A stretch of DNA of 64,000 nucleotides from Bacteroidales bacterium (GTDB taxonomy: Bacteria > Bacteroidota > Bacteroidia > Bacteroidales > UBA932): the NCBI GenBank assembly GCA_017469845.1, contig JAFUFP010000059.1, forward strand, positions 1 to 64,000, given 5' to 3'. The position numbers and the translations under genes were made by a program. Below, piece by piece: positions 28,066 through 37,976 of the stretch. Below the pieces are notes generated by a model, which was not told the origin of the DNA, searched no databases, and saw nothing but the letters and a program-made list of their open reading frames with translations. Position 1 is the stretch's first letter, and each line of letters opens with the position of its first letter.

Positions 28066-30564
28066 TTACATTCCTCCTTCCGTCATCATGCTCTGTCCGA
28101 CAGCGGCGGTAGCGTTCTCGGCGTTGAGGATGTCGTCATTGGTGATGGTCCTTCTCGCGGTCTTGACCGATATGTTGGAGGACTTGCCGAAGGCGTAGCT
28201 GATGCTGAGGGAAAGCTGCCTAATAGGTATGGCGTTGGTCATTTCGCTTCTGAAATCGGTGCCTTCGGTGATGGAGGTCATCTTGAGGTTCTTTCCTTTG
28301 CCGATGTGCGTGACGGCGGAGAGGCTAAACGACAGACGGTCATCGAGGAAGCTCTTCGTCAGGCCGAGGATTCCCATGCTGATGCCGGTGGAGTAACCCT
28401 GGAGGGAGTAGTTCTTTCCCATCATGACGGCATTCGCGCTGAGCCTGAGGTCCCAGGGGAGAGTCTGCTGGAATCCCACCACGGCATTGTAGGAAAGACC
28501 CTTGTTGCTCTGTCCGAGGACGGAGCTGGACATTTCGCTCCATGACGCTCCTGCGTTCGTGTAGATCCTTGTCTTGGGCCCCGCATTCCAGTTGGCGAAG
28601 ACGTTGAGTCCGAGGTCGGAGGTCTTCACGATGTTTCCGTAGGTGGAGTTGAGAAGATTGTTTTCGTCGTAGAAGCTGTACTGCGAGATTCCGTCGGGGG
28701 TGAAGGAGTAGCGGAGAGTCGCGTTCAGCATGAACTTGGAGGAGAAGGAGTTGAACACCAGGGAGATGTTGTGTCCGTTCTCGACGCCCAGGTCGGAGTT
28801 TCCGTAGCTGCGGGACGTGGGGTCGGAAGTGTCGACGAAGGGATTGAGGTAGGTGATTCCGGGACGGCTTATCCTCTTGTTGTACGAAAGGCCGATGTTG
28901 CTCATCATCGATATGTTGTACTGGATGCTCGCAGAAGGGACCCATGTTCCGTAATTCGTGCTGAAGTCATGGCCTGCTCCGTAATTGTAGGAGATGTTCT
29001 GGAAGGTGTGCTCGTAGCGGACGCCGGCCTTGAGCCCGAACTTGCCCCAGTTGCCGCTGAATTCGAAGTATCCAGCTCCGATGTTGTTGTAGAAGTCGTA
29101 GTCCATGCTCATGGGATCGCTCTTGCTCCAGTCGCTTCCGTTCCAAAGGTACTGGTCATTGATTGAAGAAGAGTGGCGGCGGATGTATTTGGCTCCGACC
29201 GCGAATGTTCCGATACCGTCGAAGGGGGCGGTGTAGTCGGCCTGGAAGGTGTTGGACCTTTCGTCGGACTTCCCGTCGCTACGGCGGTCAGTCATCTCAA
29301 ATCCGGGGACGGATGCTCCGCCGAAGGTGTTCCTGGAGTCGTTGACGGAAGGGGATCCCGAGTACTGGTACGAAAGGGTGAATACCCTTGAGGGGTTGGT
29401 CTTGGAAGTGTGCTGGTAGTCGAGGCTTCCGGTCAGGGAGTTGCTGCTCATATTGCTGAAAGTGGTGCCGTCGTAGGAGAATCCTTCTCCGTAGAGGGGA
29501 CCGCTCATTGATGTCGAGGTGGTTCCGTCAGCCTTCATCCTTATTCCCATCAGTCCGAAAGATCCGGAAAGGAAGTTGTTGGGATTCAGCTCGTAGCTTA
29601 CTGAAGCGTTACCCATCATAAGAAGGGGCAACTTGGTTGAAGTCGAGCTTTCGGTGATGATGTGGCTTGTTCCGATGGAAGAGTACTGCTCCCTGTCCAT
29701 GAGGACCGATGTTCCGGGCATGTTTTGGTACATGGTGTTGCCGTTGAGGCTGAAGGAAAGTTTACCCTTCTGGGCGCTGAGGAGAACTCCCGCTCCGCCT
29801 CCCCGGGTGCTTCCCATGAGCCTTACCGTACCATACATTCCGTCGGAAGCGCTGGCGCCACCGGTCTCGGCTTTATTGGTGGTCAGGTTGAGTACTCCGC
29901 CGACTCCTTCTGCGTCATACCTTACGCCGGGGTTCGTCACGACCTGGATGTCCTTTATCGAGCTCGCGGGCATCATCTTGAAGATCATCGAAGCGTTTTG
30001 CGACATCATCTGGTTGGGCTTTCCGTCAACATACACCTGGAAGGATGAGCTTCCGTTCACGGTGATGTTGTCCTGTCCGTCAACGGTCACCATCGGGACC
30101 TTGCGGAGCATGTCGAGGACGGTGCTGGTCTGAGAGTCCGTGTCGTGGGCGACGTCGTATGTCATCCTGTCGACCTCCATCTTGACAAGGGGCCTCTGGG
30201 CCGTTACCGTTCCTGCCTTGAGGGTCTCGATGTCGTCCTCGACGAGGATTTCGCCGAGATTGATTTCGGTGTCACCTTCCTTTACCGTGAAAGGAACCGA
30301 GACTGTCTTTCTTCCCATGTTGGTGAACATCATGGAGTAGTCTCCGTACCCGGTCAGGGTCTGGACGAACTTTCCTTCAAGGTCGGTGGTCGTGAAGGCT
30401 ATGGGCTTTTCCATGTCGGAAGCCTTGAAGAACTGGAGGATCGCCGAGGGCTCACCTTCGCGGGTGTTCTTGTCGAGGACGGTTCCGCTGACGCTCACCC
30501 TCTGGGCGAAGACGACGCTCATCGAAAGAACCGAAATGATGAAAGCTGAAAGTATCTTTTTCAT
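28066..30564 (-). CDS. Outer-membrane beta-barrel receptor (TonB-receptor-like)
   Basis: This 832-residue receptor has a signal peptide (MKKILSAFIISVLSMSVVFAQ), a carboxypeptidase-regulatory-like domain (VSGTVLDKNTREGEPSAIL), and a plug (about 140-250: VDGQDNITVNGSSSFQVYVDG, NPGVRYDAEGVGGVLNL). A barrel with many aromatic-rich strands follows. The start at 30564 was chosen over 30630, which lies next to the promoter. It belongs to the same broad family as the 12080-15112 product but lacks that protein's Gly-rich tail. It is on the same strand as the two-component pair, though a terminator lies between them. The substrate is unknown. Confidence 0.9.
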   Translation of the reverse strand: MKKILSAFIISVLSMSVVFAQRVSVSGTVLDKNTREGEPSAILQFFKASDMEKPIAFTTTDLEGKFVQTLTGYGDYSMMFTNMGRKTVSVPFTVKEGDTEINLGEILVEDDIETLKAGTVTAQRPLVKMEVDRMTYDVAHDTDSQTSTVLDMLRKVPMVTVDGQDNITVNGSSSFQVYVDGKPNQMMSQNASMIFKMMPASSIKDIQVVTNPGVRYDAEGVGGVLNLTTNKAETGGASASDGMYGTVRLMGSTRGGGAGVLLSAQKGKLSFSLNGNTMYQNMPGTSVLMDREQYSSIGTSHIITESSTSTKLPLLMMGNASVSYELNPNNFLSGSFGLMGIRMKADGTTSTSMSGPLYGEGFSYDGTTFSNMSSNSLTGSLDYQHTSKTNPSRVFTLSYQYSGSPSVNDSRNTFGGASVPGFEMTDRRSDGKSDERSNTFQADYTAPFDGIGTFAVGAKYIRRHSSSINDQYLWNGSDWSKSDPMSMDYDFYNNIGAGYFEFSGNWGKFGLKAGVRYEHTFQNISYNYGAGHDFSTNYGTWVPSASIQYNISMMSNIGLSYNKRISRPGITYLNPFVDTSDPTSRSYGNSDLGVENGHNISLVFNSFSSKFMLNATLRYSFTPDGISQYSFYDENNLLNSTYGNIVKTSDLGLNVFANWNAGPKTRIYTNAGASWSEMSSSVLGQSNKGLSYNAVVGFQQTLPWDLRLSANAVMMGKNYSLQGYSTGISMGILGLTKSFLDDRLSFSLSAVTHIGKGKNLKMTSITEGTDFRSEMTNAIPIRQLSLSISYAFGKSSNISVKTARRTITNDDILNAENATAAVGQSMMTEGGM

Positions 30565-30627
30565 GGTATGTTGAATTTTGTTCCGTTTGTTTTTCTGTCC
30601 GGATATCCCTTCCGGAATTCTTTGATG

Positions 30628-30635
30628 CAAATGTA
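30628..30635 (-). promoter_or_regulatory. -7 box TACATTTG for the barrel receptor gene
   Basis: A perfect TAnnTTTG match on the minus strand lies 63 bp before the start at 30564. Just downstream in the leader is a small dyad (TCCGGA-N7-TCCGGA, 30597-30616). Confidence 0.55.
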
Positions 30636-30768
30636 TCGCTCCTATCGCCCATCGGTTCGGGATTTAGACGAACGGGTATCTTTCTTCGACGAATTCCTTT
30701 GCTTTGGCCGCCCGCAATTCCTTCTACTGAACAAATGTACTTTAGTTCAACCCTTTCGGGGAAGCAAA

Positions 30769-30799
30769 TTGCAAAAGTCGCTTGTGGTTCTTAACTTTG
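30769..30799 (+). promoter_or_regulatory. Promoter of the GH2 lipoprotein gene
   Basis: TTG at 30769-30771, a 20-bp spacer and TAACTTTG at 30792-30799 match the Bacteroidota -33/-7 layout. The leader is about 45 nt. Confidence 0.7.
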
Positions 30800-30849
30800 C
30801 ACATGCAAATCGGATAATCTGAAATTTTACCTCTTTATTCTTTATTTCT

Positions 30850-33291
30850 ATGAAGGAATTCATTTACGCCGCTTCCATGGCGGCACTTCTTGCTCTCCTT
30901 CCCGGGTGTTCTTCCCCGGAAAAGGACACATTCATGGAGGGATGGGAATTCTGGTCGGATGCCAACCCTTCCCATATTACAGTCAATCTTCCCCATGATG
31001 CGATGATAGGGGAAAAGCGTTCAGCCGATGCGCCTTCCGGTAGCGGAGGAGCGTATTTCGACGGGGGAGTGTACCACTACGAAAAGAGCTTCGAAGTCAC
31101 TCCCGAAATGATGGAAAAGAGCGTGAGCTTCTCTTTCGGCGGAGTGTACCGTAACTCCAAGGTATTCATCAACGGACGTGAAGCCGGAGGAGCCGTCTAC
31201 GGATACATCCCCTTCACCGTTTCGGCGGACGGTCTGCTTTCTGAGGGGACCAACACCATAAGGGTGGATGTCGACAATTCCGAAACCCCCAACTCAAGGT
31301 GGTACTCCGGCAGCGGAATCTTCCGCCCCGTCGGAATGGTAGTGAAGGACAAGGTCAACGTTTCCTCGGTCAAGGTCACGACGAAGTCCATTTCTCCCGC
31401 CGTCATAGTGGTTGAGGCCACTCATAACGGAGACGAAGCCTTCGTTGAGATTACCGACGCTGTAGGAGGAAGGATCGCCAAGACCGATATCGAAGGCGGA
31501 AGGGCTGAAATCACTATCCCCGGAGCCAAACTCTGGAGCGCCGAAAGCCCCAATCTGTATATTGCCAAGGTGTCCGTCAAGAAGGACGGAAAGGTGACCG
31601 ACACCGTGAGCGAAAGGTTCGGACTTCGTATCATAACCTGGGACGGGAACGGATTCTACGTCAACGGTGAGAACGTTCTTCTCAAGGGAGGATGCCTCCA
31701 CCATGACAACGGAGTCCTCGGATCTGTCGAGAACCAGGAGGCCGCCTACAGGAAGATCGCCACTTTGAAGGAGTACGGATTCAACGCGATCCGCTCTTCC
31801 CACAACCCCACTTCCGACGAGATTCTCCGTGCCTGCGATGAACTCGGAATGTACGTTATGGACGAACTATGGGACATGTGGTTCTTCTCGAAGACCGAGC
31901 ATGATTACGCCAACTACTTTAGGGACAATTATATTTCTGATATCGAGACATTCGTAGCGAGGGACTATAACCATCCTTCGGTCGTGATGTACTCCATCGG
32001 AAACGAGGTGTCCGAGCCTGCGATGGAAGGAGGAATGGATGTGGCTCATTCGATCATCGACAATCTTCACCGTCTCGATCCTTCCCGCCCCGTCACCGGA
32101 GGAATCAATCTCATGATCCTGGCCACTTCCGCCATGGGACAGAACCTTTTCGCCCAGCAGCAGAATCAGGACGGACAGGATGGCGGAGCATCCGGACTCG
32201 CTTCCGTTCTTGGCGGAGGCCCCCTCACCAGCACGGCTTACAACGCCATGGTCTCGATGATCGGCGACAGCATGTCCGGAGACAACCTCAAGACTCCCTT
32301 TGTCGACCAGATTACATCTCCCGTTCTCGATGCCCTCGATATCGCCGGATACAATTACGGCAAGGGAAGGTATGAAATCGAAGGGGAAGAGCATCCCGGA
32401 AGAATAATCGTCGGCAGCGAGACGATGCCCTACGACATAGCGAAGAACTGGAAGATGGTCGAAAGGATCCCTTACCTTGTGGGAGATTTCATGTGGACAG
32501 CATGGGACTATATCGGTGAAGTCGGAATCGGAGCGTGGTCGCACGAGGCTGATGCTCTTGGCTTCTCCAAGCCTTATCCTTGGCTACTTGCCGACACCGG
32601 AGCGTTCGACATTACGGGCCAGCCCAATGGTGAAGCCTTCCTCGCCAAGGCAATATGGGAAGAGAATCCCGGCAATCCCTACCTCTGCGTCCAGCCACTC
32701 ATGGATGGTGATCTTGTGAAGGCGGCATGGAGGGGAACGAACTCAGTCCCTTCATGGAGTTGGCCCGGTCAGGAGGGAAAGACCGCAGTCGTTGAGGTCT
32801 TCTCCGCCGCTGACAAGATCCAGCTCTTCAAGGACGGCAAACTCCTTGGTGAAAAGAACGTAGAGAACAACTGGACCACATTCGAAGTCGAGTACACTCC
32901 CGGAACCTTGGAGGCTGTGGCCTTCGTAGGAGGAAAGGAATGCGGCAGGACTGCCCTTCATTCCGCTACAGGAAAGGCGACGCTTCGTCTCACTCCTGAA
33001 AAGATCCTCACCAAGGGCGGAGACGTCGTTTACGTCGACGTCGAGATAGTCGGCGAAAACGGTGAAGTCTACTTCGGAAAGGAATCCATGCTCAACGCTT
33101 CGGTCGAAGGCGGAACGCTGCTCGGATTCGGGTCGGCGAAACCCCGCACGGAGTCCTATTTCGGCAGCGGCAGCTACCCTTCATGGATGGGACATGCCCT
33201 GGCCGTCGTGAAGGTCGGACCTACAGGAAAGGCCACCCTTACGGTCGGAGGCGAAGGACTTGATGCCGTCAAGGTGAATGTGTCAAGATAA
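30850..33291 (+). CDS. GH2-family glycosidase lipoprotein (beta-galactosidase type)
   Basis: This 813-residue GH2 enzyme carries a lipoprotein signal (YAASMAALLALLPGC). The GH2 sugar-binding, Ig-like and TIM-barrel domains follow; the barrel has acid/base E386 (IGNEVSEP) and nucleophile E524 (VGSETMPY). After the barrel come about 200 residues of beta domains of the kind seen in Bacteroidota beta-galactosidases (around VVEVFSAADKIQLFKDGKLLG and GDVVYVDVEIVGENG). Long insertions rich in Gln and Gly (FAQQQNQDGQDGG) lie in the barrel. It has its own promoter and a strong terminator, so it is monocistronic. Substrate specificity within GH2 is not clear. Confidence 0.92.
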   Translation: MKEFIYAASMAALLALLPGCSSPEKDTFMEGWEFWSDANPSHITVNLPHDAMIGEKRSADAPSGSGGAYFDGGVYHYEKSFEVTPEMMEKSVSFSFGGVYRNSKVFINGREAGGAVYGYIPFTVSADGLLSEGTNTIRVDVDNSETPNSRWYSGSGIFRPVGMVVKDKVNVSSVKVTTKSISPAVIVVEATHNGDEAFVEITDAVGGRIAKTDIEGGRAEITIPGAKLWSAESPNLYIAKVSVKKDGKVTDTVSERFGLRIITWDGNGFYVNGENVLLKGGCLHHDNGVLGSVENQEAAYRKIATLKEYGFNAIRSSHNPTSDEILRACDELGMYVMDELWDMWFFSKTEHDYANYFRDNYISDIETFVARDYNHPSVVMYSIGNEVSEPAMEGGMDVAHSIIDNLHRLDPSRPVTGGINLMILATSAMGQNLFAQQQNQDGQDGGASGLASVLGGGPLTSTAYNAMVSMIGDSMSGDNLKTPFVDQITSPVLDALDIAGYNYGKGRYEIEGEEHPGRIIVGSETMPYDIAKNWKMVERIPYLVGDFMWTAWDYIGEVGIGAWSHEADALGFSKPYPWLLADTGAFDITGQPNGEAFLAKAIWEENPGNPYLCVQPLMDGDLVKAAWRGTNSVPSWSWPGQEGKTAVVEVFSAADKIQLFKDGKLLGEKNVENNWTTFEVEYTPGTLEAVAFVGGKECGRTALHSATGKATLRLTPEKILTKGGDVVYVDVEIVGENGEVYFGKESMLNASVEGGTLLGFGSAKPRTESYFGSGSYPSWMGHALAVVKVGPTGKATLTVGGEGLDAVKVNVSR

Positions 33292-33321
33292 CAACACCTT
33301 TGCTTCAGGTGCTTAAGATTC

Positions 33322-33352
33322 GGGCCGGTCCTTCGGGGTCGGCCCTTTTTCT
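33322..33352 (+). terminator. Intrinsic terminator with TTCG tetraloop
   Basis: GGGCCGGTCC and GGGTCGGCCC pair over 10 bp around a TTCG loop, followed by TTTTTCT. It separates the GH2 gene from the ABC exporter gene. Confidence 0.9.
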
Positions 33353-33431
33353 ATGCCCCAGGAAAAGAAAAAGTCTTCGGGATTTGCTTTTATTCAGTAT
33401 ATTAGCGCCCGAAAACAAACGGACATCCCCA

Positions 33432-35240
33432 ATGACTCTATTCCAGCTTTTCAAAAGGATACTTCCTTTTGTCAAACCATACCGTTTCCTTCTTCTGGCG
33501 ACTCTTTCGCTGACGCTTCTGGGGTCCCTGCTGGCCCAGGTGAACGCCATCGTACTCGACCGGGCGGTCGACGCCATCAACGCCCTTGTCGGGTCTCCGG
33601 ACTTTTCGTGGAGCAAGGCCGCGAGGATCCTTACCGTCGTGAGCGTCGTGCTCCTCCTGAAAGAAGTTCTCCGCGCCGGAATATCATTCGGACAGAGCAT
33701 TTCCGGAGAGAAACTGAGGATAAACATCTCCCAGAGACTGTCCCTCGGAGTCGTCGAGAGGATACTCCGCTACAGGATGGCATTCTTCTCCCGCTCCGAC
33801 AACGCTCCCGGAATGCTTCAGGCCAGGATCGACCAGGGTGCCAACAGCATCTCAAGGACCATCCAGAACTTCTTCATAAGCCTTCTTCCGATGATCGTGA
33901 GTTCGGTCCTCGCACTCATCCTCATCTTCGCCGCGAATCTTTACGTGGGTCTTACCGCCCTCGCCATAGTTCCGATATATTTTTGGATAACTTCCCTTCA
34001 GACCAAAAAGCTCAAAAGCTCCCGAAAGAATATGAGGGGATTCAACGAGAAGCGGAGCGGAAGCATAATGACCATACTCCAGAGCATGAGCGTGGTGAAG
34101 TCCTTCAACAGGGAGGAAATAGAACTTGCGAAGCAGACCGAACTCCAGAAGGGTTATTACTCCAACCAGATGGGCATCCGCCGGGCTTCCTTCGGGTTCG
34201 AGGCCCTGAAGAGCTTCGTCAACCAGACGGGAACCGTCCTCATCATAATCCTCACTTCATATCTTGTCCTGACCGGCTATCCGGGGATGACGATAGGAAA
34301 GATAATGTACCATATCATGCTCTTTTCCAACGTCACGGCGCCGATTTCACAGCTGCAGAGGATATTCGATGACCTGAACGACGCCCTCATCTATGCCGAG
34401 GGGTATTTCGACATAGTCGACGCCGAAGCGGAAGTCGAGCCCTCCGGGTCCTACCGTCCTCAGAAGGTGAAGGGGGACTTCGAGATGAAGGGGGTGGATT
34501 TCACGTACCCCAACGGAACGAAGGCTCTTCACAATGTCTCGCTCAAGGTCTCCAGCGGAAAGATTACCGCCCTTGTGGGCCTCAGCGGAGCGGGCAAGTC
34601 CACTATCGTCAATCTCCTTGACAAGTTCTATGAACCTGATTCCGGTTCGATCACCCTTGACGGAGTGGACCTTCGTGAATGGGATACGGAATACCTTAGG
34701 GAAAATGTCGGACTGGTCCTCCAGAAAAACCATATCTTCGACGGCACGATCGAAGAGAACATCCGTTACGGGAAACCTGACGCAACTTTTGAGGAAATCG
34801 TCCTCGCGGCGAAGAAAGCGAGCATATACGACCAGATAGTGGCTCTCCCGAAAGGATTCGATTCGGAAGCGACCCTCCTTTCGGGAGGACAGCAGCAGAG
34901 GATAGCCATCGCCAGGATGTTCCTCAAGAACCCTCCCATCATCTTCCTTGACGAGCCTACGGCTTCGCTTGACGCCATAGCGACCGAGCAGATAAAGGCC
35001 GCCATCGACGAAATCAAGAAGGAACGCACCGTCATAATCGTGTCGCATTCGATTTCGCAGATAATAGACAGCGAGATGGTCTACGCCCTTAAGGAAGGGA
35101 GAGTGGAGCAGAGCGGTGACCCCGATTCCCTCTACCGTAAAGGCGGTGTGTACAAGGATATCGTGGACGCTTCGGCAAGGAGCCTCAACATCGAAAAACT
35201 CTCCCGGACAATCAGTTCGGCTTCAGAAGAAAGCCGATGA
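33432..35240 (+). CDS. ABC exporter, fused permease and ATPase
   Basis: This 602-residue half-transporter has six hydrophobic segments (about 15-310) and a C-terminal ATPase. Walker A is GLSGAGKST (383-391), the signature LSGGQ begins at 483, Walker B is IIFLDEPTASLD, and the H-loop is VSHS. All catalytic elements are intact, so it can work as a homodimer. The start at 33432 was chosen because upstream in-frame sequence runs through the terminator of the previous gene. The substrate cannot be told; lipid, drug or peptide exporters share this layout. It stands alone. Confidence 0.93.
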   Translation: MTLFQLFKRILPFVKPYRFLLLATLSLTLLGSLLAQVNAIVLDRAVDAINALVGSPDFSWSKAARILTVVSVVLLLKEVLRAGISFGQSISGEKLRINISQRLSLGVVERILRYRMAFFSRSDNAPGMLQARIDQGANSISRTIQNFFISLLPMIVSSVLALILIFAANLYVGLTALAIVPIYFWITSLQTKKLKSSRKNMRGFNEKRSGSIMTILQSMSVVKSFNREEIELAKQTELQKGYYSNQMGIRRASFGFEALKSFVNQTGTVLIIILTSYLVLTGYPGMTIGKIMYHIMLFSNVTAPISQLQRIFDDLNDALIYAEGYFDIVDAEAEVEPSGSYRPQKVKGDFEMKGVDFTYPNGTKALHNVSLKVSSGKITALVGLSGAGKSTIVNLLDKFYEPDSGSITLDGVDLREWDTEYLRENVGLVLQKNHIFDGTIEENIRYGKPDATFEEIVLAAKKASIYDQIVALPKGFDSEATLLSGGQQQRIAIARMFLKNPPIIFLDEPTASLDAIATEQIKAAIDEIKKERTVIIVSHSISQIIDSEMVYALKEGRVEQSGDPDSLYRKGGVYKDIVDASARSLNIEKLSRTISSASEESR

Positions 35241-35253
35241 TATCGAAAAACAA

Positions 35254-35290
35254 CAGCGGGACAAGCCAAGATATCATGTTTGTCCCGCTG
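35254..35290 (-). terminator. Intrinsic terminator of the AraC gene
   Basis: CAGCGGGACA and TGTCCCGCTG pair over 10 bp. On the minus strand the stem is followed by TTGTTTTTC. It may also stop the convergent ABC gene. Confidence 0.65.
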
Positions 35291-35349
35291 CAGATAAGTA
35301 TGTTGGAGTAAAAATTACTCTTGGTACTCTTCCTTGCCGAAAAAGAATA

Positions 35350-36285
35350 TTACTCTTCGTCTCCCATTTCCTCGTCACCTTCGACCGTAGCCCTAAGGAT
35401 CGAATACCTGTACTCCCTGGGCGAAAGTCCGCAGACCCTCTTGAAATACCTTCCGAAGAAAGAAAGGGATGAGAATCCCATCTCGTCGCAGATGGTCTTT
35501 ATGTTCTTGCGGGTGGAGGTGAGCATGGCCTTTGCGTTGAGGACGACATAATCGTCGATCCATTTGCTGGCCGACCTTCCGGTCGCGTTCTTCACGATGG
35601 TGGACATGTACTTGGGGGTCATGTTCATTCTCGCGGCGTAATGCTCGACGTCCCTGTATTCGAGGTAATCCTCCTTCAGGTAGGAGATGAATTTCTGGAT
35701 GATGGCGGCCTTTCCGTCGGCCCTGTCGAAGTCTTCCCTCTCGTTGTCGATGAAGTATCCCATGCCGAGGAAGAACGACTTGGTGAGAAGTCTAGCGACC
35801 TCATACCTCTGTGGGTTCTTCTTCACGCCGAGCATCCTTCTTGCCATCCTCAGGTAATGGACCATGGCGTCCCTTCCTTCTTCGTTGAAGACGATGTAGG
35901 GGCACTGTGCGATCGCCTGGAAATTCTTGAAGATGTCGGTCACTTCGAGGCTGCGGAGGAACGGCTCCGTCATGAAGATGTACGTTCCCGTGAAATCATC
36001 GCTGCCGGCGATTTCCTCGAGGATGTTCCCCGGAGGGATGATGAAGAATCCGCCTTCGGCGATGGTGAAGTTGTCCATGTTCACTTTACCTTCCACCGAT
36101 CCCTTTTCGCAGAATATGCCCATAGCCATGCCCAGGTTGTAGGGATGCATGGGTTCTGCGACGAAAGCGGGATTGTGGACCAGGATGAATTCTCTTCCAT
36201 AAGCGGCGATCCATTCGGTTCCCGGAATGTCGATTCTGTCAAGGAACGAATTGGTCTGAGTTTTTTTACCGTTATTCTTGTTCAT
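35350..36285 (-). CDS. AraC-family transcriptional regulator
   Basis: This 311-residue regulator has an N-terminal cupin-like sensor region (about 20-170; GGFFIIPPGNILEEI) and a C-terminal two-helix-turn-helix AraC domain (about 200-300: YAARMNMTPKYMSTIVKNATG, TICDEMGFSSLSFFGRYFKRVCGLSPREYR). It is divergent from the mgtC/gls gene set, which is a candidate target by position only. A full -33/-7 promoter lies upstream. The effector is unknown. Confidence 0.95.
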   Translation of the reverse strand: MNKNNGKKTQTNSFLDRIDIPGTEWIAAYGREFILVHNPAFVAEPMHPYNLGMAMGIFCEKGSVEGKVNMDNFTIAEGGFFIIPPGNILEEIAGSDDFTGTYIFMTEPFLRSLEVTDIFKNFQAIAQCPYIVFNEEGRDAMVHYLRMARRMLGVKKNPQRYEVARLLTKSFFLGMGYFIDNEREDFDRADGKAAIIQKFISYLKEDYLEYRDVEHYAARMNMTPKYMSTIVKNATGRSASKWIDDYVVLNAKAMLTSTRKNIKTICDEMGFSSLSFFGRYFKRVCGLSPREYRYSILRATVEGDEEMGDEE

Positions 36286-36311
36286 ATGTGATTTGGGGTT
36301 TGTTTCTTATG

Positions 36312-36342
36312 CAAAAGTATACATTTTTTCCGATTGAACAAA
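36312..36342 (-). promoter_or_regulatory. Promoter of the AraC gene
   Basis: On the minus strand TTTG (36342-36339), a 19-bp spacer and TACTTTTG (36319-36312) match the Bacteroidota consensus. The leader is about 20 nt. Confidence 0.7.
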
Positions 36343-36411
36343 TATGAACCGGAAAAACGGTACACTTTTGAAAAAGCCATATTTTCTTCGTTTTCTGTCC
36401 TTGGAGTCCGC

Positions 36412-36442
36412 TTTGCGGAATCGGCGGGATTCACTATATTTG
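36412..36442 (+). promoter_or_regulatory. Promoter of the mgtC-gls operon
   Basis: TTTG (36412-36415), a 19-bp spacer and TATATTTG (36435-36442) match the consensus. This supports the mgtC start at 36464 rather than an upstream ATG at 36344. Confidence 0.72.
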
Positions 36443-36463
36443 CCGAAATTAGAATCATTCGAT

Positions 36464-37117
36464 ATGTCACCGGAGTTTGAACACATCCTTCGTCTCATAA
36501 TAGCTGGAGTAATCGGCGGAGCCATAGGTTTCGAGAGGGAAATGCGCGCCAAGGAGGCTGGTTTCAGGACCCATTTCCTCGTGGCATTGGGCAGTGCCCT
36601 TTTCATGCTGGTTTCACAGTTCGCTTTCGAGGGGGCCGACCGTTTTGACTCTTCGAGGGTCGCCGCACAGGTGGTCTCCGGAATCGGTTTCATCGGAGCC
36701 GGCACGATCATCTTCCAGAAGAACAGCGTCAAGGGTCTCACCACCGCCGCCGGCCTTTGGGTCACCGCCGCGATCGGACTCGCCTGCGGAAGCGGGATGT
36801 GGGTCGAAGCCCTCATAGCGTCGGTCTTCACGATAGCATGCCTTGAGGTGATGCATTTCGCGCACAGGAAGATTGGACAGAAGAATGTCACCATCTCCTT
36901 CTCCACCCATGATCGTGGGTCCATAGAGCAGTGCCTTGAACTCCTCGGGAAGATAGGCCGTACCATGGATACCTATTCTATGGTCAAGGAAGAGGGCGAG
37001 AACGGAAAAAGATACCATGTCACTGTCGACATGAGATCGAAGAGTCCCGATTTCATCCTGAAGGCCCATGATATTCTCGGAAACATAAAGGGAGTTTCAA
37101 TCGACAGGATAGAGTAA
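36464..37117 (+). CDS. MgtC/SapB-family membrane protein
   Basis: This 217-residue protein has the MgtC hallmark near its start (GVIGGAIGFEREMRAKEAGFRTH in part: GAIGFERE and AGFRTH) and four to five hydrophobic segments up to residue ~135. A soluble C-terminal domain of about 80 residues with a ferredoxin-like look follows (VTISFSTHDRGSIEQCLELLG). MgtC proteins are linked to growth in low magnesium and to membrane energetics in other bacteria. The GlsA-like gene starts 14 bp later, so a membrane-related operon is likely. Confidence 0.9.
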   Translation: MSPEFEHILRLIIAGVIGGAIGFEREMRAKEAGFRTHFLVALGSALFMLVSQFAFEGADRFDSSRVAAQVVSGIGFIGAGTIIFQKNSVKGLTTAAGLWVTAAIGLACGSGMWVEALIASVFTIACLEVMHFAHRKIGQKNVTISFSTHDRGSIEQCLELLGKIGRTMDTYSMVKEEGENGKRYHVTVDMRSKSPDFILKAHDILGNIKGVSIDRIE

Positions 37118-37131
37118 GAACTTTTCCACCG

Positions 37132-37938
37132 ATGACTTCTTCCGGTAAGAACTACGAGATAGATCTGGAGGGGCTCCTCAGAAGCCGTTTCCCCGGTATC
37201 CCCGATTATGCCGTGAAGGCGGCCGGGAAAATCTTCCACATGGATTTCCTCAACACTTTCTTCAGGCGAGGTTATGAGGGTGTGGAATTCTGCACGGAGT
37301 GCCTCAAGTACCTGGACGTCAAGGTGGAAGTTGAAGGACTGGAGAAACTGCGTCCGGACGGGCGTTACACCTTGGCTTCGAACCATCCCCTCGGGGGAAT
37401 CGACGGAGTGGCCGAGTGCGAAGTGTTCGGGAGGTTTTTCGGGGGAAAGATCCGCTTTATGGTGAATGATTTCCTGATGAGCATCAAGGGGCTCGCCCCT
37501 CTGATGGTCCCGGTGAACAAGATAGGGGCGCAGTCAAGGGAACTTTCCGCTTTGACTGCCGAGGCCTTCTCCTCTTCCGACCAGGTGATCATCTTCCCTT
37601 CGGGGAAATGTTCCCGTAAGATCGGTGGAGTGATCCAGGACCCCGAGTGGAAGAAGACCTTCATAACGAAGAGCGTATCTTCAGGTAGGGAGATCGTTCC
37701 GGTAAGGTTCTTCGGCCGCAATTCCGGGAGGTTCTATTTCGTTGACGAGGCGTGCAAGGCTCTCGGCATCAAGGCGAACCTTTCGATGGGACTCCTCCCG
37801 GATGAACTTTACAGGGGAAGGGGAAAGACCTACCGGATGGTGATAGGGGATCCGATACCGCCGTCGGTTTTCGATTCGTCGAAATCTCCCCTCCAGTGGG
37901 CGGCATGGGTGAGGGAAAAGGCATATTCCCTCAAGTGA
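37132..37938 (+). CDS. glsA: PlsC-like O-acyltransferase (GlsA-like)
   Basis: This 268-residue acyltransferase has the family motif SNHPLGGIDG (HxxxxD type), a substrate block at FPSGKCSRK, and a hydrophobic stretch (MVNDFLMSIKGLAPLMVPV). It lies 38 bp before a hemolysin/OlsB-type acyltransferase. In Bacteroides thetaiotaomicron such a pair (GlsA and GlsB) makes glycine lipids: GlsB N-acylates the amino acid and GlsA adds the second acyl chain. The match to that pair is by family and order; the amino-acid head group (glycine, ornithine or a dipeptide) is not decided by the sequence. Confidence 0.78.
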   Translation: MTSSGKNYEIDLEGLLRSRFPGIPDYAVKAAGKIFHMDFLNTFFRRGYEGVEFCTECLKYLDVKVEVEGLEKLRPDGRYTLASNHPLGGIDGVAECEVFGRFFGGKIRFMVNDFLMSIKGLAPLMVPVNKIGAQSRELSALTAEAFSSSDQVIIFPSGKCSRKIGGVIQDPEWKKTFITKSVSSGREIVPVRFFGRNSGRFYFVDEACKALGIKANLSMGLLPDELYRGRGKTYRMVIGDPIPPSVFDSSKSPLQWAAWVREKAYSLK

Positions 37939-37976
37939 AAATGACACAGAGAGTTGCTTATTATTGTTTTTGACAT